The notes under the pieces: generated by a model | The model's input: only the letters and a program-made list of their open reading frames with translations | Told to the model about the DNA's origin: nothing | Database searches by the model: none | Origin: Caryophanales bacterium UBA6380 | Lineage (GTDB): Bacteria; Bacillota_I; Bacilli_A; RFN20; CAG-826 | DNA: 64,000 nt | NCBI GenBank assembly: GCA_002438785.1 | Contig: DJQS01000011.1 | Coordinates: 94,903-158,902, forward strand | Direction of reading: 5' to 3' | Shown: piece by piece, positions 51,405 through 58,933 of the stretch | Layout of the letters: each line of letters begins with the position of its first letter | Position numbering within the stretch: position 1 is the stretch's first letter | Program-made: the position numbers and the translations under genes

Positions 51405-51602
51405 TTATTTTACTCCAAGTTCTCTTTCTTTAAGAACTGTGTTGATACGAGCAATGTCTTTACGAACTGTTTTGATCATAGCAGGATTTTCAAGTTGACC
51501 AACAGCTTTCTTTCTTCTTAAATTAAATAATTGTTCTTTTAAGGAGTAAATACGTTGATTTAATTCTTCTGTAGATAACTCTCTTACTTCATTAATTTTC
51601 AT
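51405..51602 (-). CDS. rpmC: 50S ribosomal protein L29 (uL29)
   Basis: 65 residues, helical hairpin. ELSTEELNQRIYSLKEQLFN and VRKDIARINTVLKERE match. It lies near the exit tunnel and SRP docking site. Confidence 0.97.
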   Translation of the reverse strand: MKINEVRELSTEELNQRIYSLKEQLFNLRRKKAVGQLENPAMIKTVRKDIARINTVLKERELGVK

Positions 51603-51604
51603 AC

Positions 51605-52021
51605 TTATTTAACCTCCTCTTTTTTAATTATTCTAGTCTTAATTGGAAGTTTGTAAGCAGCCATTCTAAGAGCTTCTTTAGCTACATCATCAGGTACTCC
51701 ACCAATTTCAAATAAAACTCTATTCTTTTTTACAACAGCGACCCAATATTCAGGATTACCTTTACCAGAACCCATACGAACTTCAGCAGGTTTCTTAGTT
51801 TTTGCTAAATGTGGGAAGATTCTGATCCAAATTTTACCTTGTCTTTTTGTATATCTACTTAAGACAACACGACAAGCTTCGATTTGACGATCACTTATAT
51901 AATTACCAGTAACAGCTTGAAGACCATATGTTCCAAAGCTAACTTCGTTACCAGCTTTTGATAAACCTTCATATCTAATAATATGAGGTCTTCTATATTT
52001 AACTCTTTTAGGTTGTAACAT
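51605..52021 (-). CDS. rplP: 50S ribosomal protein L16 (uL16)
   Basis: 138 residues. MLQPKRVKYRRPHI begins it; GKIWIRIFPHLAKTKKPAEV and RMGSGKGNPEYWVAVV are conserved. It lines the A-site region. One base after rpsC. Confidence 0.98.
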   Translation of the reverse strand: MLQPKRVKYRRPHIIRYEGLSKAGNEVSFGTYGLQAVTGNYISDRQIEACRVVLSRYTKRQGKIWIRIFPHLAKTKKPAEVRMGSGKGNPEYWVAVVKKNRVLFEIGGVPDDVAKEALRMAAYKLPIKTRIIKKEEVK

Positions 52022-52022
52022 A

Positions 52023-52709
52023 CTATTCTCCTTTCTTGTTAGAAGGTTTTACTGTTTTAGGATTAATTTCTTTTTCACCACGGCAAATCCAAACTTTAAC
52101 ACCAAGCTTACCATAAGTAGTCATAGCTTCACTTACTGCGAAATCTATATCACTCTTTAAAGTATTGATAGCCATTGTTCCTTCTTTATAGCCTTCACTA
52201 CGGGCAATATCAGCACCTGCTAAACGACCGCTAACTTCAGTTTTGCAACCTTTAGCGCCGCTCTTTCTAACTTGCATAAGAGCTTTCTTTTGAACAATTC
52301 TGAAACTTGCTCTTTCTTCTAATTGCTTTGCGATTTGTAAACCAACAATTCTCGCATCAAGATTTGGTTGTTTAACTTCAACAACATCAAGTTTGAGATT
52401 ATCATTTTTAATTAATTTAACTAAATCTTTCTTTAAAGCATTAATATTTGCACCATCTTGTCCAATAACGACACCAGGTCTAGCAACGAAGATCATTACA
52501 GTAACTAGTTGTCCTTTATTAGTTTTCTTTCTTTCAATTTCAATGTGTGATAAGAAAGCATTTCTATCAAGATGTTTTTCAATATAATTTCTAATTTTGT
52601 CGTCTTCAATTAAGAATTTGGAGTAATCTTTACCGGTAGCAAACCATCTGCTATTCCAATTTTTATTAAGACCAATTCTCATTCCTACTGGATTAACTTT
52701 TTGACCCAT
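52023..52709 (-). CDS. rpsC: 30S ribosomal protein S3 (uS3)
   Basis: 228 residues with KH-2 domain (VIFVARPGVVIGQDGANINA) and C-terminal domain (SGRLAGADIARSEGYKEG). It forms the mRNA entry with S4 and S5. Confidence 0.98.
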   Translation of the reverse strand: MGQKVNPVGMRIGLNKNWNSRWFATGKDYSKFLIEDDKIRNYIEKHLDRNAFLSHIEIERKKTNKGQLVTVMIFVARPGVVIGQDGANINALKKDLVKLIKNDNLKLDVVEVKQPNLDARIVGLQIAKQLEERASFRIVQKKALMQVRKSGAKGCKTEVSGRLAGADIARSEGYKEGTMAINTLKSDIDFAVSEAMTTYGKLGVKVWICRGEKEINPKTVKPSNKKGE

Positions 52710-52719
52710 ATCTTACTCC

Positions 52720-53358
52720 TTAATTTCTTTCCTTAACAGTGACATAGATATTAGCAAATCTTTTAACTAAGCCACTTGCGCTTCCTTTAGCTCTAGGTAA
52801 ATATCTTTTCATTTTGATAGAATCACTAGCCATAATAGAAGCAACATATAATTTATCACCATTCATATTAAAGTTATTGACTGCATTAGCATACGCACTT
52901 TTTATAACTTTACCAACAGCATCACTAGCTTTACGATGAGTGTTATTAAGAATATCAAGAGCAACATCAACATCTTTTCCTCTAACTAAATCAATGACTA
53001 ATCTAGCTTTACGAGGTGTAACTTTTACATTGAGTGCTTTAGCACTAGCCTCTGTTCTAAGAACTTTTGGAGTTTCAACAACTTTTTTATCTTTTTTACT
53101 TGTTTTTGCTTCTTTAGTTTCTTTAACATCAGCGGTTTTTTCAACTTTTTCTTCTTTAGCAACTTCTTTTTTTGCTAATTTCTTAGCTGGAGCTTTTTTA
53201 GTAGCAGGTTTCTTGCTAGTTTCAGGTTTAGTAACTTTTTCTTCACTAGAAGCAGCTTTTTTAGTAGTTCTAGTCTTTGTTGTCTTTGTTACTTTTTCTT
53301 CACTAGAAGCAGCTTTTTTAGTAGTCTTCTTCTTTGTTTCAGTTTTAACTTCTTCCAT
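52720..53358 (-). CDS. rplV: 50S ribosomal protein L22 (uL22) with ~98-residue basic N-terminal extension
   Basis: 212 residues where ~112 is usual. The last ~112 are normal L22 (AKALNVKVTPRKARLVIDLV, then SIMASDSIKMKRYLPRAKGS, then ITVTVKE-like end). The first ~98 are low-complexity Lys/Ala/Thr/Glu with a 19-residue unit (TTKKAASSEEKVTK core) repeated in tandem. The ATG at 53358 has GGAGG upstream, and no good start lies nearer the core, so the extension is probably translated. L22 lines the exit tunnel; the extension would lie on the outer surface. Confidence 0.94.
   Translation of the reverse strand: MEEVKTETKKKTTKKAASSEEKVTKTTKTRTTKKAASSEEKVTKPETSKKPATKKAPAKKLAKKEVAKEEKVEKTADVKETKEAKTSKKDKKVVETPKVLRTEASAKALNVKVTPRKARLVIDLVRGKDVDVALDILNNTHRKASDAVGKVIKSAYANAVNNFNMNGDKLYVASIMASDSIKMKRYLPRAKGSASGLVKRFANIYVTVKERN
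53231..53325. repeat. Tandem repeat inside the rplV extension
   Basis: A 38-base unit at 53231-53268 recurs at 53288-53325 with one mismatch (GTAAC against GTTAC), a 57-base period that keeps the reading frame. It encodes the repeated TTKKAASSEEKVTK block in L22. Confidence 0.9.
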
Positions 53359-53372
53359 AACCTAACCTCCTA

Positions 53373-53684
53373 TTATTTCTTTTTAACTCCAGCAGCAGCC
53401 ATTGCTGCAGCTTTATCTTCAGCGTTATTACCAAAGTGACCTTTATAAGTTCTAGTTGGAGCAAATTCACCTAATTTATGTCCAACCATATCTTCAGTAA
53501 CAAACACTGTTATAAATGCATGCCCATTATAAACAGCAAAGGTATGTTCAACAAAATTTGGAAAAATTGTACTTCTTCTAGACCAAGTTTTAATGACTTC
53601 TTTTTTGCCACTTGCATTTAAAGCTTCAACTTTTTTCATTAAGCTTTCATCGACAAATGGTCCTTTTTTTAAACTACGTGCCAT
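53373..53684 (-). CDS. rpsS: 30S ribosomal protein S19 (uS19)
   Basis: 103 residues. ARSLKKGPFVDESLMKKVEA and GHKLGEFAPTRTYKGH are diagnostic. It lies in the 30S head, paired with S13. Ends with an Ala-rich basic tail. Confidence 0.98.
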   Translation of the reverse strand: MARSLKKGPFVDESLMKKVEALNASGKKEVIKTWSRRSTIFPNFVEHTFAVYNGHAFITVFVTEDMVGHKLGEFAPTRTYKGHFGNNAEDKAAAMAAAGVKKK

Positions 53685-53699
53685 CCTAATTCTCCTTTA

Positions 53700-54533
53700 C
53701 TATTTACCATTTCTTCTTCTTACAATAAGTTTTGTAGAAGCCTTTTTATTCTTACGTGTTTTAACACCAAGGGCTCTTTTACCCCAAGGTGTACGTGGAG
53801 CATCACGTCCAACAGGACATTTACCTTCACCACCACCATGTGGGTGATCATTTGGGTTCATCGCGCTACCTCTAACAGTAGGACGAGTACCTAACCATCT
53901 AGTTTTACCAGCTTTACCTAAATTTACTAAGCTGTAATCTTCATTCCCAACAATGCCGATTGTAGCTTTACAAGTACCTAAGATTTTTCTCATTTCACCA
54001 GATTGAAGTCTAACAATAACATATTTTCCTTCTTTACCTAAGATTTGAGCACTACATCCAGCACTTCTACAAAGTTGACCGCCTTTTTTAGGAGTTAATT
54101 CAACATTGTGAATGAAAGTACCTTCAGGTATATTGTCAAGTAACATTGCATTACCAGTAATAATATCAACAGCGTCACCACTAACAATCTTATCGCCAAC
54201 TTTTAATCCTTTAGGTTGAAGTATGTAACGTTTTTCACCATCAACATAATGAATTAATGCGATATTAGCATTTCTATTTGGATCATATTCAATTGCGAAT
54301 ACTTTTCCAACTACTCCATCCTTGTCACGTTTGAAGTCGATGATACGGTATTTTCTTTTATTACCACCACCGATATGGCGAGTTGTTATAACACCTTGGT
54401 TATTTCTACCACCAGTTTTCTTTAATGTTACAAGTAAACTTTTTTCAGGAGTAGATTTTGTTATCTCCTCGTTAGAGATTGTAGTCATTGCTCTACGAGA
54501 AGGAGTATATGGTTTATAATTTTTAATTGGCAT
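53700..54533 (-). CDS. rplB: 50S ribosomal protein L2 (uL2)
   Basis: 277 residues. KNYKPYTPSRRAMTTIS starts it; NNQGVITTRHIGGGNKRKYR and the catalytic-centre motif GSAMNPNDHPHGGGEG are intact. It is needed for subunit joining and peptidyl transfer. Confidence 0.98.
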   Translation of the reverse strand: MPIKNYKPYTPSRRAMTTISNEEITKSTPEKSLLVTLKKTGGRNNQGVITTRHIGGGNKRKYRIIDFKRDKDGVVGKVFAIEYDPNRNANIALIHYVDGEKRYILQPKGLKVGDKIVSGDAVDIITGNAMLLDNIPEGTFIHNVELTPKKGGQLCRSAGCSAQILGKEGKYVIVRLQSGEMRKILGTCKATIGIVGNEDYSLVNLGKAGKTRWLGTRPTVRGSAMNPNDHPHGGGEGKCPVGRDAPRTPWGKRALGVKTRKNKKASTKLIVRRRNGK

Positions 54534-54558
54534 AATAATCTCCTATATATAAGTTCCT

Positions 54559-54903
54559 TTATTCTTTGAATAAATCAATAGCTTCACCACTAGCAATAGT
54601 TACAATAGCTTTTTTAAATCCACTAATAGTTCCTTTATGTCTAGTACCACGTGTAGTTTCTTTACTATGAACATTTACGACACTAACACCTTTAACATGA
54701 ACTTGATAGATTCTTTCAACAGCATTTTTAATTGCAGTCTTGTTAGCATTACCTTTAACGATAAATGTAGCTTTGTTTTGTTCTTGAGATAATGACATAC
54801 TTTTTTCAGTGATAAGTGGTTCAACAATTACATCAAAATCACTAAGAGTAGCTTTTGGTTTAGAAAGAACAACTTCTTCTTTCTTTTCAACTTTTTTAGC
54901 CAT
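54559..54903 (-). CDS. rplW: 50S ribosomal protein L23 (uL23)
   Basis: 114 residues, with about 20 extra charged residues at the N-terminus. The core IVEPLITEKSMSLSQEQNKA and YQVHVKGVSVVNVHSK follows the family. It docks trigger factor and SRP at the exit. Its ATG shares a base with the rplD stop (TAATG). Confidence 0.97.
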   Translation of the reverse strand: MAKKVEKKEEVVLSKPKATLSDFDVIVEPLITEKSMSLSQEQNKATFIVKGNANKTAIKNAVERIYQVHVKGVSVVNVHSKETTRGTRHKGTISGFKKAIVTIASGEAIDLFKE

Positions 54904-55529
54904 TATTTAAGTTCCTCCTCAATTTTGCTAACATCATCCTTATTTAATATAAGTGCGTTAGTATTTAATAAATCATAAACTGAGATATTGTTATTTGCTC
55001 TTAAAGTAAGATTACTAACATTACCACTAGCTCTTAAAACTAAATCATTATCACTTACTAATAATACTTTTTTATTTTCTAATTTAAGTGCTTTTAATAA
55101 AGCAACAATTTCTTTAGTTTGACCATTAACTTTCAATTCATCTAAAACATAAACATTTTTGCTTCCTAAACTTGCCAATGCACTCTTAAGAGCTAAATTA
55201 TGTTCTTTTTTATTTTGCTTAATTTTAAAATTTTGAGTTCCTTTTGGACCAAAGACGTTTCCGCCACCAACCCAAATAGGAGAACGAGTACTTCCAGCAC
55301 GAGCTCTACCAGTACCTTTTTGTCTCCATGGCTTTCTACCACCACCACTTACTTCTGCTCTAGTTTTAGTTTTAGCAGTTGCTTGACGAGCATTAGCCAT
55401 ATAGACATTTACAGCATCAAACATTACTTGTTCATTAACTTCTCCACCAAATATAGAAGCACTAACACTCATAGTAGAAGTAGCTTCACCATTTTGGTTA
55501 TAGACATTTAATTTAACTTTTTTATCCAT
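54903..55529 (-). CDS. rplD: 50S ribosomal protein L4 (uL4)
   Basis: 208 residues. Internal loop TKTRAEVSGGGRKPWRQKGT and RARAGSTRSPIWVGGGNVFG is typical. In many bacteria L4 also represses the S10 operon through its leader RNA, and a structured leader is present upstream of rpsJ here. Confidence 0.97.
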   Translation of the reverse strand: MDKKVKLNVYNQNGEATSTMSVSASIFGGEVNEQVMFDAVNVYMANARQATAKTKTRAEVSGGGRKPWRQKGTGRARAGSTRSPIWVGGGNVFGPKGTQNFKIKQNKKEHNLALKSALASLGSKNVYVLDELKVNGQTKEIVALLKALKLENKKVLLVSDNDLVLRASGNVSNLTLRANNNISVYDLLNTNALILNKDDVSKIEEELK

Positions 55530-55546
55530 AATACACTCCTTTCTAC

Positions 55547-56242
55547 TTATTTAGTTTCTTCGACTTTAGGTGTTCTATCAATTAAATTCTTAATTGCTGG
55601 TTCATGTCCAGTAGCAGTCTTAACAGCGCTTCTAATCATGACAATGCCCTTTTTAGGTCCTGGGACACCACCAGAAATTAAGATATATCCATGTTCAGCA
55701 TCAGCTTTAACTACTCTTTGATTTAAAACAGTTGCATTTTGATTTCCCATATGTCCAGCCATTTTCTTGCCAGGAATAACACGGTTATTGCAACGACCAT
55801 TATTAGCAAATGAACCTTGTCCTCTATGGTATCCACTACCATGTCCCTTAGGTCCAATGGTATGTCCCCATCTTTTGATGACACCGGCATAGCCTCTACC
55901 TTTACTAGTTCCAAGTACATCAACAATGTCACCTGTTTTGAATAAATCAGCCTTAATCTCATTGCCGACTTCAAATTTCATCATTTCATCACCTTTAAGT
56001 TCATATAAACCAGCTTTAGTAGCGACACCAGCTTTTTTATAAATACCCTTAAGGGCGTTTGTAACTGATTTTTCTTTCTTATCTTCGTAGCCAACTTGAA
56101 TTGCTTCATAGCCATCTTTTTCGACAGATTTTTTAAGAGTTACAACATTAGGTAAGACTTCAACAACTGTAACTGCATACATTGTTCCATCTTCTGCGTA
56201 TACTTGGGTCATTCCCATTTTACGACCGATGATACTTTTCAT
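55547..56242 (-). CDS. rplC: 50S ribosomal protein L3 (uL3)
   Basis: 231 residues. MKSIIGRKMGMTQVYAEDGT starts it and GHGSGYHRGQGSFANNGRCN with KKMAGHMGNQ is the conserved centre. The ATG at 56242 follows AAGGAGG. An in-frame ATG at 56284 would overlap rpsJ without a site. Confidence 0.97.
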   Translation of the reverse strand: MKSIIGRKMGMTQVYAEDGTMYAVTVVEVLPNVVTLKKSVEKDGYEAIQVGYEDKKEKSVTNALKGIYKKAGVATKAGLYELKGDEMMKFEVGNEIKADLFKTGDIVDVLGTSKGRGYAGVIKRWGHTIGPKGHGSGYHRGQGSFANNGRCNNRVIPGKKMAGHMGNQNATVLNQRVVKADAEHGYILISGGVPGPKKGIVMIRSAVKTATGHEPAIKNLIDRTPKVEETK

Positions 56243-56255
56243 TGCTCTTACCTCC

Positions 56256-56567
56256 TTATAATTTAATATCGATATCGACACCACTTGGTAAATCTAATCT
56301 CTTTAAAGCTTCGATTGTATCATTAGTTGGATGAGTGATATCAATGATTCTCTTATGTGTTCTAATTTCAAATTGTTCACGAGAATCCTTATATTTGTGA
56401 ACAGCTCTCAATATTGTGTAGACTTGTTTTTCCGTTGGAAGTGGAATTGGTCCGACTACACCTGCACCAGTTTTAGTAATTGCACCGACAATTTTTTCGA
56501 CTGCAAAGTCAAGTACTTTGTGATCGTAAGCTTGAAGGCGAACTCTAATTTTTTTAACTTTTGCCAT
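56256..56567 (-). CDS. rpsJ: 30S ribosomal protein S10 (uS10, NusE)
   Basis: 103 residues, first gene of the superoperon. KIRVRLQAYDHKVLDFAVEK, GPIPLPTEKQVYTILRAVHK and the terminal LPSGVDIDIKL match. As NusE it also works with NusA in antitermination. Ribosome site AAAGGAG. Confidence 0.98.
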   Translation of the reverse strand: MAKVKKIRVRLQAYDHKVLDFAVEKIVGAITKTGAGVVGPIPLPTEKQVYTILRAVHKYKDSREQFEIRTHKRIIDITHPTNDTIEALKRLDLPSGVDIDIKL

Positions 56568-56587
56568 GAATTTTCTCCTTTCATTTT

Positions 56588-56647
56588 AACAGGCACAACT
56601 TTTGCTCATTGTAAGTTCCCTGATTACCATTCATGACAACGCCTGTT
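56588..56647 (-). promoter_or_regulatory. Structured 5' leader of the S10 operon
   Basis: The ~110-base leader between promoter and rpsJ contains a 60-base element closed by a perfect 7-bp stem (AACAGGC with GCCTGTT). It encloses internal GGAACTT/AAGTT pairing. It is unusually GC-rich for this genome. A leader in this place binds L4 in proteobacteria; an analogous autogenous control is plausible but unproven. It does not end in a T run, so it is not a terminator. Confidence 0.55.
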
Positions 56648-56694
56648 GGTGTATCAGCAATCTTCCAAATCTACGCAAAAACGCCAGTGAAATA

Positions 56695-56724
56695 ATCTTA
56701 CTATATATAAGATATTAATGTCAA
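56695..56724 (-). promoter_or_regulatory. SigA promoter of the S10-spc-alpha operon
   Basis: On the minus strand a perfect TTGACA (56719-56724), 18-base spacer and TAAGAT (56695-56700). It is the strongest -35 in the window and precedes rpsJ by about 130 bases. Confidence 0.75.
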
Positions 56725-56777
56725 TATCAATTTCAGTATTTTTTTTGATAATTTTTTATATCATTAGTTAAGTTTTT

Positions 56778-57552
56778 TTATATAATTTTTGTCTCGTAAA
56801 TAATACCATTATTTGTTACTTCAGTAGTAATTAATTTAGCTATTTTTTTAACTTCATCAACAACATTTCCCATCGCAATTTAATTAAAATTTAATCATTA
56901 AAAGTCATTTAAAGTATTATCAAAAGCAAATGTATCTCTCTATCAATGTTTAACAGTTTAATCAATTTTTCAACCCTACAAACTTTATCAATATTCTTTA
57001 TCGTTATGTCAATATAAAAATATATTACTCCTTACAATTTGATAATTATTTTTAAGTTTATCACTAATTTCAATTTTTTTATTTACATCATAATCTATTC
57101 AAATTATAATCTTCTCTAAAATAAAATTTACTTTATTTTTATATTTATTTAAATTACGAGAAATAGTATCATTTAAAGACATTCACTTTCAAACCACTTA
57201 CTATATCTAAGATATCCAGTTTTATTATCAAAAAAAGAAAAAACTTCAATTTTAGTAGAGTTTTTTGAAAAATTATCATATATTTTTTAGTAAATTATAT
57301 TTTATTTCTTCTTTATAAAAATCAAATTTTCGTTATAATTGTATATACTAACTACATTAGAACAAATAGCACACATAAATTCATTTTTAAATAAAAATAG
57401 ATTTTTTTAAAACCAGAAAATAAAAGTTCACTACCTATAAAAATAGCCTCATCTTTATCATGCAATTTATTAATTATTTTAATAGTTTCATCATTAATAT
57501 TTTATTTAAAATCAATTAATGTATCGTCAACATCAAAGACAAATTATTTCAT
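56778..57552 (-). pseudogene. Decayed Cof-type HAD-superfamily (IIB) hydrolase
   Basis: Reading the minus strand from the ATG at 57552 gives MK*FVFDVDDTLIDFK*, a HAD motif I with two in-frame stops. Further on, in shifted frames, come NEFMCAICSNVVSIYNYNEN, then FDNKTGYLRYSKWFESEC, then VCRVEKLIKLLNI. Near the end is AIGNVVDEVKKIAKL, which is the Cof-family motif (A-M-G-N-x-x-x-x-V-K). The order and the total length (~775 bases, ~258 codons) fit a whole Cof gene. Multiple stops and frameshifts make it nonfunctional. The two early TAA stops are each one change from a sense codon. Confidence 0.88.
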
Positions 57553-58053
57553 AGTTATCTTCTAATCTTATAAAGATAATCAAATTATTTAGTAGTTATA
57601 TTTAATGTATACTTATTGTTCTAATATAAATATTAATCAAACAGTAATTAATTTTTATTTGATGTTTTACATTCTACTAGTGCACCATTAAATTAATAAA
57701 TATTTTAAATGAATAACTTTTAAATTAAATATATTAGCATAGTAAAATTATGCCTTTTTATTTTTTTACCATAATAATTAATTTTAGCAAAATAAATTAA
57801 TTATTAATTATTTAACAAGAATATAAAAAATATATTTTTTAATGCATTAAATTTTATCAATTGATAATTATTGATGTTAACTTATGTTACAACTTTTTAT
57901 TAAAACGATAGTAAATATGATATTTTTTACAAATTTTTAGGAAAAATATGGTGGTTAATTTGTTTTATAAAAAGTATAATAAACATAAGTGAATATAGAA
58001 AAATGATGCATTAATAAATTATATTTGTACATCGTTTTGGAGGGTAATTTTCT
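57553..58053. other. Gene-free AT-rich region upstream of the RpiR gene
   Basis: About 500 bases with no open frame, tRNA or terminator that I can recognise. The last 100 bases should hold the RpiR promoter; a TATAAT near 57975 is present but has no convincing -35. The remainder may be decayed sequence linked to the neighbouring pseudogene. Confidence 0.6.
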
Positions 58054-58896
58054 ATGGATAACTGTCTTATTAGGGTTAATGAGGCATTAGATACTTTTTC
58101 AAAACAAGAATTAAAAGTAGCTAATTATGTCTTAAAACATCCAAATGAAGTCTCAATAATGACTGTAGCTGAACTTTCACATAAATGTAAATGTTCAACA
58201 GCTACAATAATGCGTTTTTGCTATGCTTTAAAATACGACGGATATCGAGATTTTATTAAATCTCTTTATAGTGAAGTAAGAAACAAAGATCAAAATCAAG
58301 AACAGATTTATAGCTTTAATAATGCTAAGAATCTCGATGAAATGTCTATTAAATCACTAATTTATACTATAAGCAAACTTAATTTCGAAGCCATAAACTC
58401 AACCTCAAAAATTTTAAATGAAGATGATGTTTCAAAAGCTATCAATCTTATTGATAAAGCTAATAAAGTCCATATTTATGCTTTAAGTGGTTCCGTAGTC
58501 GTAGCAGATGATGCAGTTTTTAAATTTCAACGATTAGGAATTGATGCACAATCTTATAAAGATCAGCATTCACAAATTTTATCTGCTAGTTTTTTAAATC
58601 CTAGTGATGTTGCACTTGTTATTTCATATACCGGTGAAACAGATGATATTCTAAATACAGCCAAAATTCTAAAAAAGAATAAAATTCCAGTTATAGCTAT
58701 TTTAAAATATGGCGACAATTCCTTATCAAAATTGGCCGATATAAATTTATATCACTCATCTATAGGAAAAGATTTAAAAACGTATTCAACTCGCTCTCGC
58801 GTAGTTCAAAATAACATAATTGACATATTATTTACTGCTTTGTCTCAAATTAGAAAAGACCAACTTGATAAATATTATAAATTATTTGCTAAATAA
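58054..58896 (+). CDS. MurR/RpiR family transcriptional regulator
   Basis: 280 residues. The N-terminal HTH_6 domain has TVAELSHKCKCSTATIMRFC, followed by a SIS sugar-phosphate-binding domain (VHIYALSGSVVVADDAVFKF, then ALVISYTGETDDI). Such proteins sense phosphosugars and control uptake and catabolism of sugars or amino sugars. No sugar gene lies next to it; the neighbouring Cof-type pseudogene may be a lost sugar-phosphatase partner (inference). Ribosome site GGAGGG. Confidence 0.92.
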   Translation: MDNCLIRVNEALDTFSKQELKVANYVLKHPNEVSIMTVAELSHKCKCSTATIMRFCYALKYDGYRDFIKSLYSEVRNKDQNQEQIYSFNNAKNLDEMSIKSLIYTISKLNFEAINSTSKILNEDDVSKAINLIDKANKVHIYALSGSVVVADDAVFKFQRLGIDAQSYKDQHSQILSASFLNPSDVALVISYTGETDDILNTAKILKKNKIPVIAILKYGDNSLSKLADINLYHSSIGKDLKTYSTRSRVVQNNIIDILFTALSQIRKDQLDKYYKLFAK

Positions 58897-58933
58897 AATA
58901 TTATTTTAATATATAAACTTATTCGTACCTTTT

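Noticed and set aside
57553..58053. Possible small RNA or second pseudogene upstream of RpiR
   Set aside because: No stable stem, terminator or protein-like reading could be recognised; a covariance or homology search would be needed.
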